A stretch of 7,878 nucleotides of DNA from Planctomicrobium sp. (GTDB lineage: Bacteria > Planctomycetota > Planctomycetia > Planctomycetales > Planctomycetaceae). The first letter of the stretch is position 1. Each line of letters starts with the position of its first letter. The translations under genes and the position numbers were made by a program. The notes under the pieces are model-generated. The model saw only the letters and a list, made by a program, of their open reading frames with translations, was not told where the DNA came from and did no database searches. The stretch lies in contig JABJMI010000182.1 in the NCBI GenBank assembly GCA_018659505.1, positions 1-7,878 of the forward strand. Direction: 5' to 3'. Positions 1 through 6,206 of this stretch are shown one piece after another.

Positions 1-969
1 ACCTTGATTGTCCTCAAACCGAACGGAAAAGTTCATCGCATTCATGTTCTTAAAAGCTACGACAATCAACCTTATGTCAGCTATCTGAATGAAGACTGGT
101 CCTGGCCTGAATTATTTAATGGACTCTCATTGCAGGAAGTCGCTGAATTCTCTCTGGAAGAACAGGGAGTCGAAGGGGTTTCCGGTGCGACCTTTACGAG
201 CATGGCGGTTGCCAAGGGAGTGATTAAGCGTGCTCGACAAGCGATTGAGCCAACACCAGAACCTGTAGTGAGCAAAAAAGAAATTCATCTCACTCCCAGA
301 GACTGGGGAACTCTCTCTGTTATTTTCTTTGGAGCCATTCTGGCGATGACTCACTTAAGAGGCGTCACCTGGCTGCGAGTTGTTTTCCAATTCGTCTTGA
401 TCGGTTACGTTGGCTTGATTAATGGTGATCTACTTTCGCAAGCAATGTTCGTCGGATGGGCACAAAACGGAGTCCCCTGGCAATCCGCAATCAGTTTAGT
501 TGTGCTGGCAAGCGTTGCTTTCTTGTTGCCAGTGACCACTAAGAAGAATGTCTACTGTTCCCACCTATGCGCTCACGGTGCTGTCCAACAACTAGTACGT
601 AACAGACTGAGCTTTCAACTTCATCCGAGCCGAAATGTAAAACGGTTCCTCAAATTGATTCCACTCGGTCTACTGATTTGGGTGATCATTGTTTCTGTGT
701 TAGGGCTCTCTTACAGCTTGGTTGATATCGAACCTTTTGATGCGTACTTGTTTCAAATTGCCGGCTGGTCTGCGATTACAATTGCTATTGTTGGGATCGT
801 CGCGTCGTTGTTTGTCCCGATGGCGTATTGTCGATTTGGTTGCCCGACCGGGACACTACTGGAATTTCTCCGCAGAACCGGACGCAGCGACCGCCTCTCT
901 CTCGCGGACGGATTGGCTCTACTTTTACTCATCCTGGCAATCGTCTTGTATGTGACTTCTGCTACATAA
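1..969 (+). CDS. NosR-like FMN-binding, 4Fe-4S membrane protein (5' partial)
   Basis: Partial: the reading frame is open to the left edge, so the true start lies outside; residues here are numbered from nt 4. The N-terminal part is the end of an FMN_bind domain with SGATFTS at residues 60-66, the type of motif in which a Thr carries covalently attached FMN in NosR, NqrC and RnfG. About six hydrophobic segments follow (roughly 102-118, 120-140, 160-177, 214-237, 252-273, 299-318). Between them lie two CxxxC motifs, C185/C189 (CSHLCAHG) and C276/C280 (CRFGCPTG), which match the NosR/NapH-type Fer4_5 pattern. The protein ends right after the last helix and lacks the C-terminal CxxCxxCxxxCP ferredoxin domain of full NosR. 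The likely role is electron transfer across or along the cytoplasmic membrane to an extracytoplasmic flavin; the partner is unknown. No nitrous oxide reductase gene is in view, so nosR itself is not claimed. Family confidence is high, specific role low. Confidence 0.85.
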   Translation, partial: TLIVLKPNGKVHRIHVLKSYDNQPYVSYLNEDWSWPELFNGLSLQEVAEFSLEEQGVEGVSGATFTSMAVAKGVIKRARQAIEPTPEPVVSKKEIHLTPRDWGTLSVIFFGAILAMTHLRGVTWLRVVFQFVLIGYVGLINGDLLSQAMFVGWAQNGVPWQSAISLVVLASVAFLLPVTTKKNVYCSHLCAHGAVQQLVRNRLSFQLHPSRNVKRFLKLIPLGLLIWVIIVSVLGLSYSLVDIEPFDAYLFQIAGWSAITIAIVGIVASLFVPMAYCRFGCPTGTLLEFLRRTGRSDRLSLADGLALLLLILAIVLYVTSAT

Positions 970-1032
970 CTCTCAATGATTGTGTTAGCGACAGCAGTAG
1001 AATCAGCGCTGGCATTGACTCTGGAAATCCTC

Positions 1033-1056
1033 CTCCGTGATCTCCGCGGCTCCGCG
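1033..1056. repeat. Triple CTCCGYG motif, possible interspersed repeat
   Basis: CTCCGTG (1033-1039), CTCCGCG (1042-1048) and CTCCGCG (1050-1056) follow each other at 9- and 8-base steps, then TTTT. From memory, this resembles a short CTCCGTG/CTCTGCG-type word string scattered between genes in planctomycetes and other phyla; that identification is recall, not a search. It lies 64 bases after the stop of the upstream gene. No internal hairpin is evident. Confidence 0.4.
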
Positions 1057-1106
1057 TTTTGATAATTTGATCAACTAAGACAGACATATCTACGCCATGG
1101 AATAAA

Positions 1107-1137
1107 CCGTAAGTGACAATATATTAGTTGGTTACGG
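1107..1137. promoter_or_regulatory. AT-centred dyad, possible operator
   Basis: CCGTAA (1107-1112) and TTACGG (1132-1137) are exact reverse complements around the 8-base palindrome AATATATT (1118-1125), with almost the same centre. The arrangement resembles a protein-binding dyad or a weak promoter core (TATATT). It sits about 155 bases before the PEGA lipoprotein start. A 6-base arm can occur by chance, so this is a weak call. Confidence 0.2.
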
Positions 1138-1291
1138 AGAATTCACTTCTCTATTGGTGGAATTGAAGACTCAGTTTAGACTTCAAACTCATCATGATTC
1201 CCTTCCAAATCAAGGTTCCAGCCGGAATCTGTGTCATTCTATGTTCAGTCCTCGTTTCACAGCATTACATTTCGTCAGAGAAAGCCACTTG

Positions 1292-1714
1292 ATGCGGTTT
1301 TGTTTCGCTGGAATGGCGTGTCTTTTCGTCTGTGTAAATCTCACAGGTTGTGTGAATCGGAGAATGACCATACGCTCGAACCCATCGGGAGCGTTGGTCG
1401 AAATTGATGGCGAGAGAATCGGGCTGACACCAGTCTCAATGGATTTCACGTACTATGGAACCCGCGAGTTCACGATTTCCGCTCCGGGTTATGAATCTTT
1501 AACAGTCTTGCAGCCAGTCCCCGCTCCCCCAGGTCAGCGGTTCCCTCTCGACTTCTTTACGAACCATTTCATGCCTCGTAAGGTGACCGACCGACACGAC
1601 TTTACCTACAACTTAATGCGCCGTAACGCACCGATTGATGAAGAATCTGATCTCATCAACCGAGCGAGAGACTTCCGTTCTCAAGCAGAAGTCGGTGGAA
1701 CCGGTCAGCCATAA
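1292..1714 (+). CDS. PEGA-domain lipoprotein
   Basis: A 140-residue protein starting at ATG 1292, preceded by the purine-rich AGAGAAAG seven bases upstream. This start gives a compact lipoprotein signal peptide: Arg2, a hydrophobic core, then lipobox LTGC with Cys20 as the lipidation site. The frame is open further upstream (ATG at 1241 and earlier), but those starts would bury the signal in a polar extension. Residues about 24-70 form a PEGA domain, with SNPSGALVEIDG, IGLTP and ISAPGYESL as its typical landmarks. The C-terminal part contains FPLDFFTNHF (84-93) and ends in a polar tail. PEGA domains are surface or envelope beta-modules; the binding partner is unknown. From memory, similar short PEGA lipoproteins with an FPLDFF-like motif are common in Planctomycetota. 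It appears to be a single gene, with a hairpin 23 bases after the stop. Confidence 0.85.
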   Translation: MRFCFAGMACLFVCVNLTGCVNRRMTIRSNPSGALVEIDGERIGLTPVSMDFTYYGTREFTISAPGYESLTVLQPVPAPPGQRFPLDFFTNHFMPRKVTDRHDFTYNLMRRNAPIDEESDLINRARDFRSQAEVGGTGQP

Positions 1715-1737
1715 ACTGAATCGTCAAGAAATGTTTA

Positions 1738-1761
1738 GCTGCATACTTCACTGTGTGCAGC
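1738..1761 (+). terminator. Hairpin after PEGA lipoprotein gene
   Basis: GCTGCATAC (1738-1746) pairs with GTGTGCAGC (1753-1761) as a 9-bp stem with one G-T pair and a 6-base loop. It lies 23 bases after the stop codon. There is no T-tract behind it, so it is a possible transcript end or 3'-stabilising structure rather than a classic intrinsic terminator. Confidence 0.4.
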
Positions 1762-1881
1762 CCAAAGTGAGTTCGTATCATCAAGTGCGAGCATGGGATC
1801 TCATCCGATGCTTGAACTAGGACTTCTTAGATGAATTCGCGTAATCATCATCATCTTCCATTACTCTGAATTCTTTTCTTC

Positions 1882-1888
1882 AGGAGAA
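1882..1888 (+). promoter_or_regulatory. Ribosome binding site of glpQ-like gene
   Basis: AGGAGAA is the clearest Shine-Dalgarno sequence in the window. It ends six bases before ATG 1895 and directly abuts TTG 1889, which decides the start in favour of ATG 1895. Confidence 0.75.
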
Positions 1889-1894
1889 TTGCAC

Positions 1895-2854
1895 ATGCCG
1901 GGAGTTCGTCAAGTTGAAGTGATCGCACATCGCGGAGCGTCAGGGTATCTGCCGGAACACACGCTTGAAGCGAAGGCGATGGCGTATGCCATGGGAGCAG
2001 ATTATCTGGAGCAGGATCTGGTTCTCACGAAAGATGACATCCCGATTGTGCTACACGATATTCACTTAGATACGATCTCTGATGTGGCTCAAAAATTTCC
2101 GAAACGAAAAAGAGAAGACGGACGATATTACGCCATAGATTTCACGCTCCCCGAAATTAAACAACTGAACGCTTCCGAGCGATTCAATCACAAGACGGGG
2201 AAGGCTGTGTTTGAGAATCGTTTCCCCGCCCATCAAGGCAGTTTTCGGATCCCGACCTTAGCTGAAGAGTTAGAACTCATTCAGGGACTCAACATAAGCA
2301 CCGGGAAATCCGTAGGCATCTATCCTGAACTGAAACAACCAGAATTTCATCATTCCGAACAGAAAGACATTTCTAAGATCGTCCTGAATGTGCTGCAAGA
2401 GTTTAATTACACCGGTCAAAATGATCTCTGTTATCTGCAATGTTTCGATGAGAAAGAAACGAAACGCCTACGCGAGGAATTCAAAACAGAATTGAAAACA
2501 ATTCAGCTACTTTCGGATGCCGACTGGATGAGTCAATCCGATCTGCAAGAGGAAAGAAACCAGCGACTGCAAGAAATCGCAACTTATGCAGACGGAATTG
2601 GACCTTCGGTGAACTCCGTCTTTCGTCAAGCTCCGCGCAGCGATCTCCCGATTGCGACGGAGTTAACAGTTGACGCCCACCGGCATAACCTCTTGATTCA
2701 CCCCTGGACATATCGAGTCGATTCACTCCCCAAACTCTTTTCATCGTTCGAGGCACTTCATCAAGCGACCGTCCTCGCAGGTATCGACGCCATCTTCTCA
2801 GACTTCCCCGACCAAAGCGTGGAACTGTTAACGAAGTTGTCGGAATCAGTCTGA
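1895..2854 (+). CDS. glpQ: Glycerophosphodiester phosphodiesterase, GlpQ type, without signal peptide
   Basis: A 319-residue enzyme that hydrolyses glycerophosphodiesters to sn-glycerol 3-phosphate and an alcohol. The resemblance to E. coli GlpQ (recalled) runs over the whole length: HRGASGYLPEHT (12-23), ADYLEQDLVLTKDD (35-48), VLHD (52-55), DGRYYAIDFTL (75-85), GLNISTGK (131-138), GIYPELK (141-147), YLQCFD (180-185), YADGIGP (231-237) and a final FSDFPD (301-306). His12, Glu39, Asp41, His54 and Glu145 are the likely catalytic and Ca2+-binding residues by analogy. The start at ATG 1895 follows a strong AGGAGAA site. E. coli GlpQ is periplasmic, but here the protein begins MPGVRQVEVIAHRG with no signal peptide, and an in-frame TGA at 1832-1834 leaves no room for one. 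The enzyme is therefore probably cytoplasmic, or exported by an unrecognised route. No glpT-like transporter is in the window. Confidence 0.93.
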   Translation: MPGVRQVEVIAHRGASGYLPEHTLEAKAMAYAMGADYLEQDLVLTKDDIPIVLHDIHLDTISDVAQKFPKRKREDGRYYAIDFTLPEIKQLNASERFNHKTGKAVFENRFPAHQGSFRIPTLAEELELIQGLNISTGKSVGIYPELKQPEFHHSEQKDISKIVLNVLQEFNYTGQNDLCYLQCFDEKETKRLREEFKTELKTIQLLSDADWMSQSDLQEERNQRLQEIATYADGIGPSVNSVFRQAPRSDLPIATELTVDAHRHNLLIHPWTYRVDSLPKLFSSFEALHQATVLAGIDAIFSDFPDQSVELLTKLSESV

Positions 2855-2879
2855 CTACCATGCCCGGCTGCCCGGTAAA

Positions 2880-2963
2880 ACAGAGTTACAGGAAACACTA
2901 TGCGTAATTAATTGCGCCGCGATCGATAATTGAGAAACTTCAAATAGTTATAGAAAACTCTGT
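2880..2963. repeat. Inverted repeat enclosing a palindrome
   Basis: ACAGAGTT (2880-2887) and AACTCTGT (2956-2963) are exact reverse complements 68 bases apart. Between them GCGTAATTAATTGCGC (2902-2917) is a palindrome broken by one mismatched pair. It lies 25 bases after the glpQ-like stop, so it could be a 3' structure of that transcript or an operator for the sigma-kinase unit. Confidence 0.3.
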
Positions 2964-3107
2964 CACTGAATTCATTCCGCATTCGCTCAGCTTAGTAGTG
3001 GTTCTTCGGTGTAACCGCGAATAGGGAGCCAATAAGCACCAACCTTGGTTGACCGGGTGAGGAATGATAACATGCGACAAATAAGAAGGTTTTGGAAGTC
3101 ATGCTGC

Positions 3108-3114
3108 GGGAAGG
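3108..3114 (+). promoter_or_regulatory. Ribosome binding site of sigma factor gene
   Basis: GGGAAGG touches ATG 3115 with no spacer but lies nine bases before ATG 3124. This favours 3124 as the start. Confidence 0.5.
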
Positions 3115-3123
3115 ATGGGATCT

Positions 3124-3735
3124 ATGGGCGAACCTCCAATCAGTACGATGCAATTACAGGCTCTGCTCGATCAGGGGAACGATCAAGCTTACGAAGAACT
3201 TCTCGGATTGGCTTCTGTAAGATTACAGAAACTTGCTCGGAAGATGCTGCGAGACTTTCCCAAACTCCGACGCTGGGAGCAAACCGACGATATCTTTCAA
3301 AGTGCTGCATTGAGACTTCATCGATCTCTCTCAGAAGTCAAACCGGAATCGGTCAGGCAGTTCTTTGGTCTCGCTGCAACTCAGATTCGCAGAACTCTGA
3401 TCGATCTGGCACGACACCATTATGGTCCTCTAGGTCAGGGAGCGAATCATGATTCAAGTCCGCAACGTGAACATCAAGCTAAGGCCGACTCTCCAGAAAC
3501 CCTCGCAGCCTGGGCTGAATTCCATGAGCAAGTTGATGAACTTCCAGAGGACCAACGGGAAGTTTTCCAACTTCTCTGGTACTCAGGCACAACTCAAAAG
3601 GAGGCCGCTGAATTACTTAACACATCAGAACGTACAGTCCTCCGCAGATATCATAAAGCAAAGCTCTCTTTGCGAAATTTCCTCTCGAATAATGAAGAGA
3701 AAAGGCACGGTCATGAGTCACCAGGAATTACTTGA
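3124..3735 (+). CDS. ECF-type RNA polymerase sigma factor (planctomycete, kinase-linked type)
   Basis: A 203-residue sigma-70-like factor that would direct RNA polymerase to its own promoter set. ATG 3124 is preferred over ATG 3115 because of the spacing from GGGAAGG; an in-frame stop at 3082-3084 excludes longer versions. Region 2 covers about 15-102, with WEQTDDIFQSAALRLHRSL (51-69) as region 2.1/2.2 and RQFFGLAATQIRRTLIDLAR (78-97) as the -10 recognition part. A linker of about 35 polar residues follows, then region 4 (about 139-187) beginning ELPEDQREVFQLL, with the helix-turn-helix TTQKEAAELLNTSERTVLRR. No anti-sigma gene is adjacent; instead the 3' end overlaps the kinase start by 23 bases, so the two are probably translationally coupled. 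In place of the acidic DAED-type box it reads QTDD (53-56). ECF factors beside Hanks kinases are typical of Planctomycetota. Family assignment is firm; target promoters are unknown. Confidence 0.92.
   Translation: MGEPPISTMQLQALLDQGNDQAYEELLGLASVRLQKLARKMLRDFPKLRRWEQTDDIFQSAALRLHRSLSEVKPESVRQFFGLAATQIRRTLIDLARHHYGPLGQGANHDSSPQREHQAKADSPETLAAWAEFHEQVDELPEDQREVFQLLWYSGTTQKEAAELLNTSERTVLRRYHKAKLSLRNFLSNNEEKRHGHESPGIT
3697..3705 (+). promoter_or_regulatory. Ribosome binding site of kinase gene, inside sigma gene
   Basis: GAGAAAAGG lies within the last codons of the sigma factor gene and ends seven bases before ATG 3713. It supports that start and translational coupling. Confidence 0.6.
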
Positions 3736-6163
3736 AGAGCGGCTCGTTGACTGGAATCTTAAACGTCAGCAAGGACAAGACATTTCCGCAGAAGACCTTT
3801 GCGAAGATCATCCTGAACTGGTCGCGGAGCTTTCCGAGCTGATTTCTAATTTGAAACAGATGGACTGGCTGGAATCTGATGACAACTCCGATGATTATTT
3901 TCTGCCGCTTCCAGACGTGAGCAGATTGGATAAATATGCTGCAACTCAACTGCAGGATCTCAATATCTCAACAGAGGAATTCTCTCAACGCCTCATTGAT
4001 TCAGGGCTCATCGATGTCCAACAGGTGCGACAGTTGCGAGAGCAACACAATTCTGAAGATGGTCAATCCTTCGCAATCGCTCTGGTCAATGATTTGAAGC
4101 TAACTCGATTTCAAGCGAATGTCTTAATAGAGGGGCACGATCACCCTCTGATTCTTGATCGTTATCTCATTCTTGACGAACTCGGAGCGGGTGGAATGGG
4201 AGTTGTTTACAAGGCGTTGCATCGTAAAATGGATCGCATTGTCGCCTTGAAAATTCTTCCGAAAGCAGCGGTCGACACGCCAGATAAAGTGAAACGCTTT
4301 CAACGCGAAGTCGAAGCGGTCGCAAAATTGGAACATCCGAACATCGTCACTGCTCACGACGCCCATACATCCAAAGGAATTCATTATCTTGTGATGTCCT
4401 ATGTTGACGGGAGCGACCTCGCTGCCATCGTTCGAAAGCAGGGAGTTCTTTCAGCGAAGCGAGCAGTGAATTGTGTCGCGCAGGCAGCTCGTGGGTTGGC
4501 TCATGCACATGATATGGGAATTATCCATCGAGACATCAAACCAGGGAATCTGCTGCTGGATAAACAAGACGTCGTGCACGTTCTCGACCTTGGTTTAGCT
4601 CGAATTGATGATCTGGGAATCGAATCTGACAAAGAAGTCTCAGATGACCTCACTCATCCCGGAATGGTGATGGGTACGATTGCTTATCTTGCCCCGGAAC
4701 AGGCTTTGGATACTCACAGTGCCGATGCCCGCAGCGACATCTACTCGCTTGGTTGCACCCTCTTTTACCTTCTCACCGGAGAGGCTCCTTATCCGAGAGA
4801 AACCGTCATGAAAACATTGCTCGCACATCGTGAAGAGGCGATTCCTGATTTATCATCCAAACGAGTAGAGGTTCCCAAAGAGCTGAATGCCATCTTCCAG
4901 AAGATGGTTTCCAAGAGTCCCGAAGATCGATTTCAAAACATGGGAGAGGTGATGACTGCTTTAGAAACTTTAGAAGTCCCTGACGATCTGGGAGTCCATC
5001 AAATGCCGCAAGCCGTACCAACTTTTCAAGATACTGACAAGTTTCAGGAAACCAGTATCGAAATCATAACGACTCCGGCACAGACAAGAAGAAAGCCTCC
5101 TGCGAAGTCCAATCTCCCTGTGATCGCTGGAGGCATTCTGGCATTCGTCATCCTGTTGGCTGGTTTGATCATCAAACTGCAAACTCCAGCCGGGACGCTC
5201 ATACTGGAAATGGAGCAACCGGAGCTTGCCGGAGCTGTTGTTATGATCGATGGCAAAGAGAAAGTCACCATCAAGACTGGCGATGGTGACGAAATGATTG
5301 AAATTAAGCCTGATTCTGAAAAACATGTTCTAGTTGTCACGCATCCAGATTTTGAAAAGTTCACGAAGAAATTCGAGTTCAAAACCGCAGACGATCAAAC
5401 CATCAAAGTCTGGCTGGAACCGAAGGGGATTGAAGAGCCAAAGGGATTTGACTTGGCCGCTGCGGGCGAAAAAATCAAAGCAGATGTGCCTGATATTGCT
5501 GTGATGAACAAGAAGCCTCAAGAAGGTGACGTGAATGCTGGCAATAAATTAGAGCCAATCGAGGATGCTCTTATTGCAGCTGGCGAAGGCAATTTTGGAC
5601 TGTTATTTGACGGAGTCGACGACTACGTCGATCTGGGAGAAAATTTCAGATTCAACCCCAATGAGCCGCTGACACTAGAAGCCTGGGTACGTTTCGATGG
5701 TGTTACAAAATTTAAACACCAGGGGGTCATCACAAGCCAACCTTTCCAGATGCTCCTCAATGATAATAAAAACCAGTGGCAAGTTTACGTTCGAGATTTC
5801 AAATTCGGAGGGGGAGCACAAGCGTCACTAAAATCTGAGAAAATGAAACTGATCAGGGATTACGAACTGTCGGTGCCTCTCGTGTTTCACGATCAGTCGG
5901 GCATCATGCAGTACCTCGGGATGGATTACCTCTGGAAATCATCACCTTGGGGTGTTTTAGATGGAGTGATGGATGAAGTCCGAATTTCAAATGTCGCCCG
6001 CTACGATCACGACTTTACACCATCAACAAAGTTCGAGGTCGATCAACACACCCTCGCTCTCTACCACTTTGACGAAGGGAAAGGCGACGTCTTGAAGGAC
6101 TCTTCAGGGAAAGGTCACGATGGAAAAATCCATGGCGCGAAGTGGTATCAGAATGGGAAATGA
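3713..6163 (+). CDS. Membrane Hanks-type Ser/Thr protein kinase with C-terminal LamG-like domain
   Basis: An 816-residue protein. ATG 3713 has a good ribosome binding site, and the protein from here starts with the helical segment usual in planctomycete kinases (about 1-56). A second N-terminal module (about 75-141) ends in LKLTRFQANVLIEG. The kinase domain (about 151-420) is complete: GAGGMG 158-163, Lys180 in VALK, Glu199 in helix C, HRDIKPGN 272-279, DLG 292-294 in place of DFG, APEQ 327-330, Asp342 and Arg406. A juxtamembrane stretch precedes one transmembrane helix (about 468-487). The outer part has a PEGA-like beta region (about 489-570), a linker, and a LamG/concanavalin-like domain (about 628-815) with FDGVDDYVDLG, LTLEAWVRFD, GVMDEVRISNVARY and LALYHFDEGKGDVLKDSSG. 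It should phosphorylate cytoplasmic Ser/Thr targets in response to an envelope ligand; the overlapping sigma factor is an obvious candidate target by inference. Confidence 0.95.
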   Translation: MSHQELLEERLVDWNLKRQQGQDISAEDLCEDHPELVAELSELISNLKQMDWLESDDNSDDYFLPLPDVSRLDKYAATQLQDLNISTEEFSQRLIDSGLIDVQQVRQLREQHNSEDGQSFAIALVNDLKLTRFQANVLIEGHDHPLILDRYLILDELGAGGMGVVYKALHRKMDRIVALKILPKAAVDTPDKVKRFQREVEAVAKLEHPNIVTAHDAHTSKGIHYLVMSYVDGSDLAAIVRKQGVLSAKRAVNCVAQAARGLAHAHDMGIIHRDIKPGNLLLDKQDVVHVLDLGLARIDDLGIESDKEVSDDLTHPGMVMGTIAYLAPEQALDTHSADARSDIYSLGCTLFYLLTGEAPYPRETVMKTLLAHREEAIPDLSSKRVEVPKELNAIFQKMVSKSPEDRFQNMGEVMTALETLEVPDDLGVHQMPQAVPTFQDTDKFQETSIEIITTPAQTRRKPPAKSNLPVIAGGILAFVILLAGLIIKLQTPAGTLILEMEQPELAGAVVMIDGKEKVTIKTGDGDEMIEIKPDSEKHVLVVTHPDFEKFTKKFEFKTADDQTIKVWLEPKGIEEPKGFDLAAAGEKIKADVPDIAVMNKKPQEGDVNAGNKLEPIEDALIAAGEGNFGLLFDGVDDYVDLGENFRFNPNEPLTLEAWVRFDGVTKFKHQGVITSQPFQMLLNDNKNQWQVYVRDFKFGGGAQASLKSEKMKLIRDYELSVPLVFHDQSGIMQYLGMDYLWKSSPWGVLDGVMDEVRISNVARYDHDFTPSTKFEVDQHTLALYHFDEGKGDVLKDSSGKGHDGKIHGAKWYQNGK

Positions 6164-6206
6164 AGTCTCTGAATTGAATTCAAACGCAAATACAGAGTGC
6201 AACACC

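Larger units (their letters stand above)
970..1291. other. Non-coding stretch of 322 bases
   Basis: No credible gene is seen between the NosR-like gene and the PEGA lipoprotein. It contains a triple CTCCGYG motif (1033-1056), an AT-rich dyad (1107-1137) and a purine-rich AGAGAAAG at 1277-1284 that can serve as a weak ribosome binding site for the next gene. No convincing -35/-10 pair was found, although TATATT at 1120-1125 resembles a -10 element. Confidence 0.6.
2855..3123. other. Leader region before the sigma-kinase genes, with inverted repeats
   Basis: A 269-base region without a credible gene. It holds inverted arms at 2880-2887 and 2956-2963, an imperfect 16-bp palindrome at 2902-2917, a 6-bp stem GTGGTT/AACCGC (2998-3003 and 3013-3018) enclosing CTTCGGTGT, and the dyad ACCAA-CC-TTGGT (3038-3049). 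It should contain the sigma-kinase promoter, but no clear -35/-10 pair was found. Confidence 0.5.

Noticed and set aside
961..989. Hairpin GCTA/TAGC overlapping the NosR-like stop codon as a terminator
   Set aside because: The stem is only about six pairs with a bulge and has a long loop.
1835..1888. Hydrophobic in-frame stretch upstream of the glpQ-like start (RVIIIIF) as a signal peptide
   Set aside because: It has no ATG, GTG or TTG start after the TGA at 1832-1834, and the run comes from a short ATC repeat (1844-1855).
1889..1894. TTG 1889 as the start of the glpQ-like gene
   Set aside because: It directly abuts the AGGAGAA sequence; ATG 1895 has the correct spacing.
2481..2861. Minus-strand open frame opposite the glpQ-like gene
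   Set aside because: The plus strand encodes a clear full-length enzyme; the antisense product has no recognisable features.
2861..2875. Direct repeat TGCCCGG-C-TGCCCGG after the glpQ-like stop
   Set aside because: It is too short and isolated to support a repeat element, and its possible stem is only four pairs.
3049..3077. TTGACC at 3049-3054 as a -35 element
   Set aside because: No -10-like hexamer lies 16-18 bases downstream; GATAAC is only 12 bases away.
3045..3452. Plus-strand open frame overlapping the sigma factor start
   Set aside because: It is an alternate frame of the sigma factor gene, rich in Arg and Ser, with no family resemblance.
3449..3712. In-frame extension of the kinase reading frame into the sigma factor gene
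   Set aside because: The added 88 residues are the sigma gene read in another frame and show no kinase-family features. ATG 3713 has a ribosome binding site and a typical kinase N terminus.
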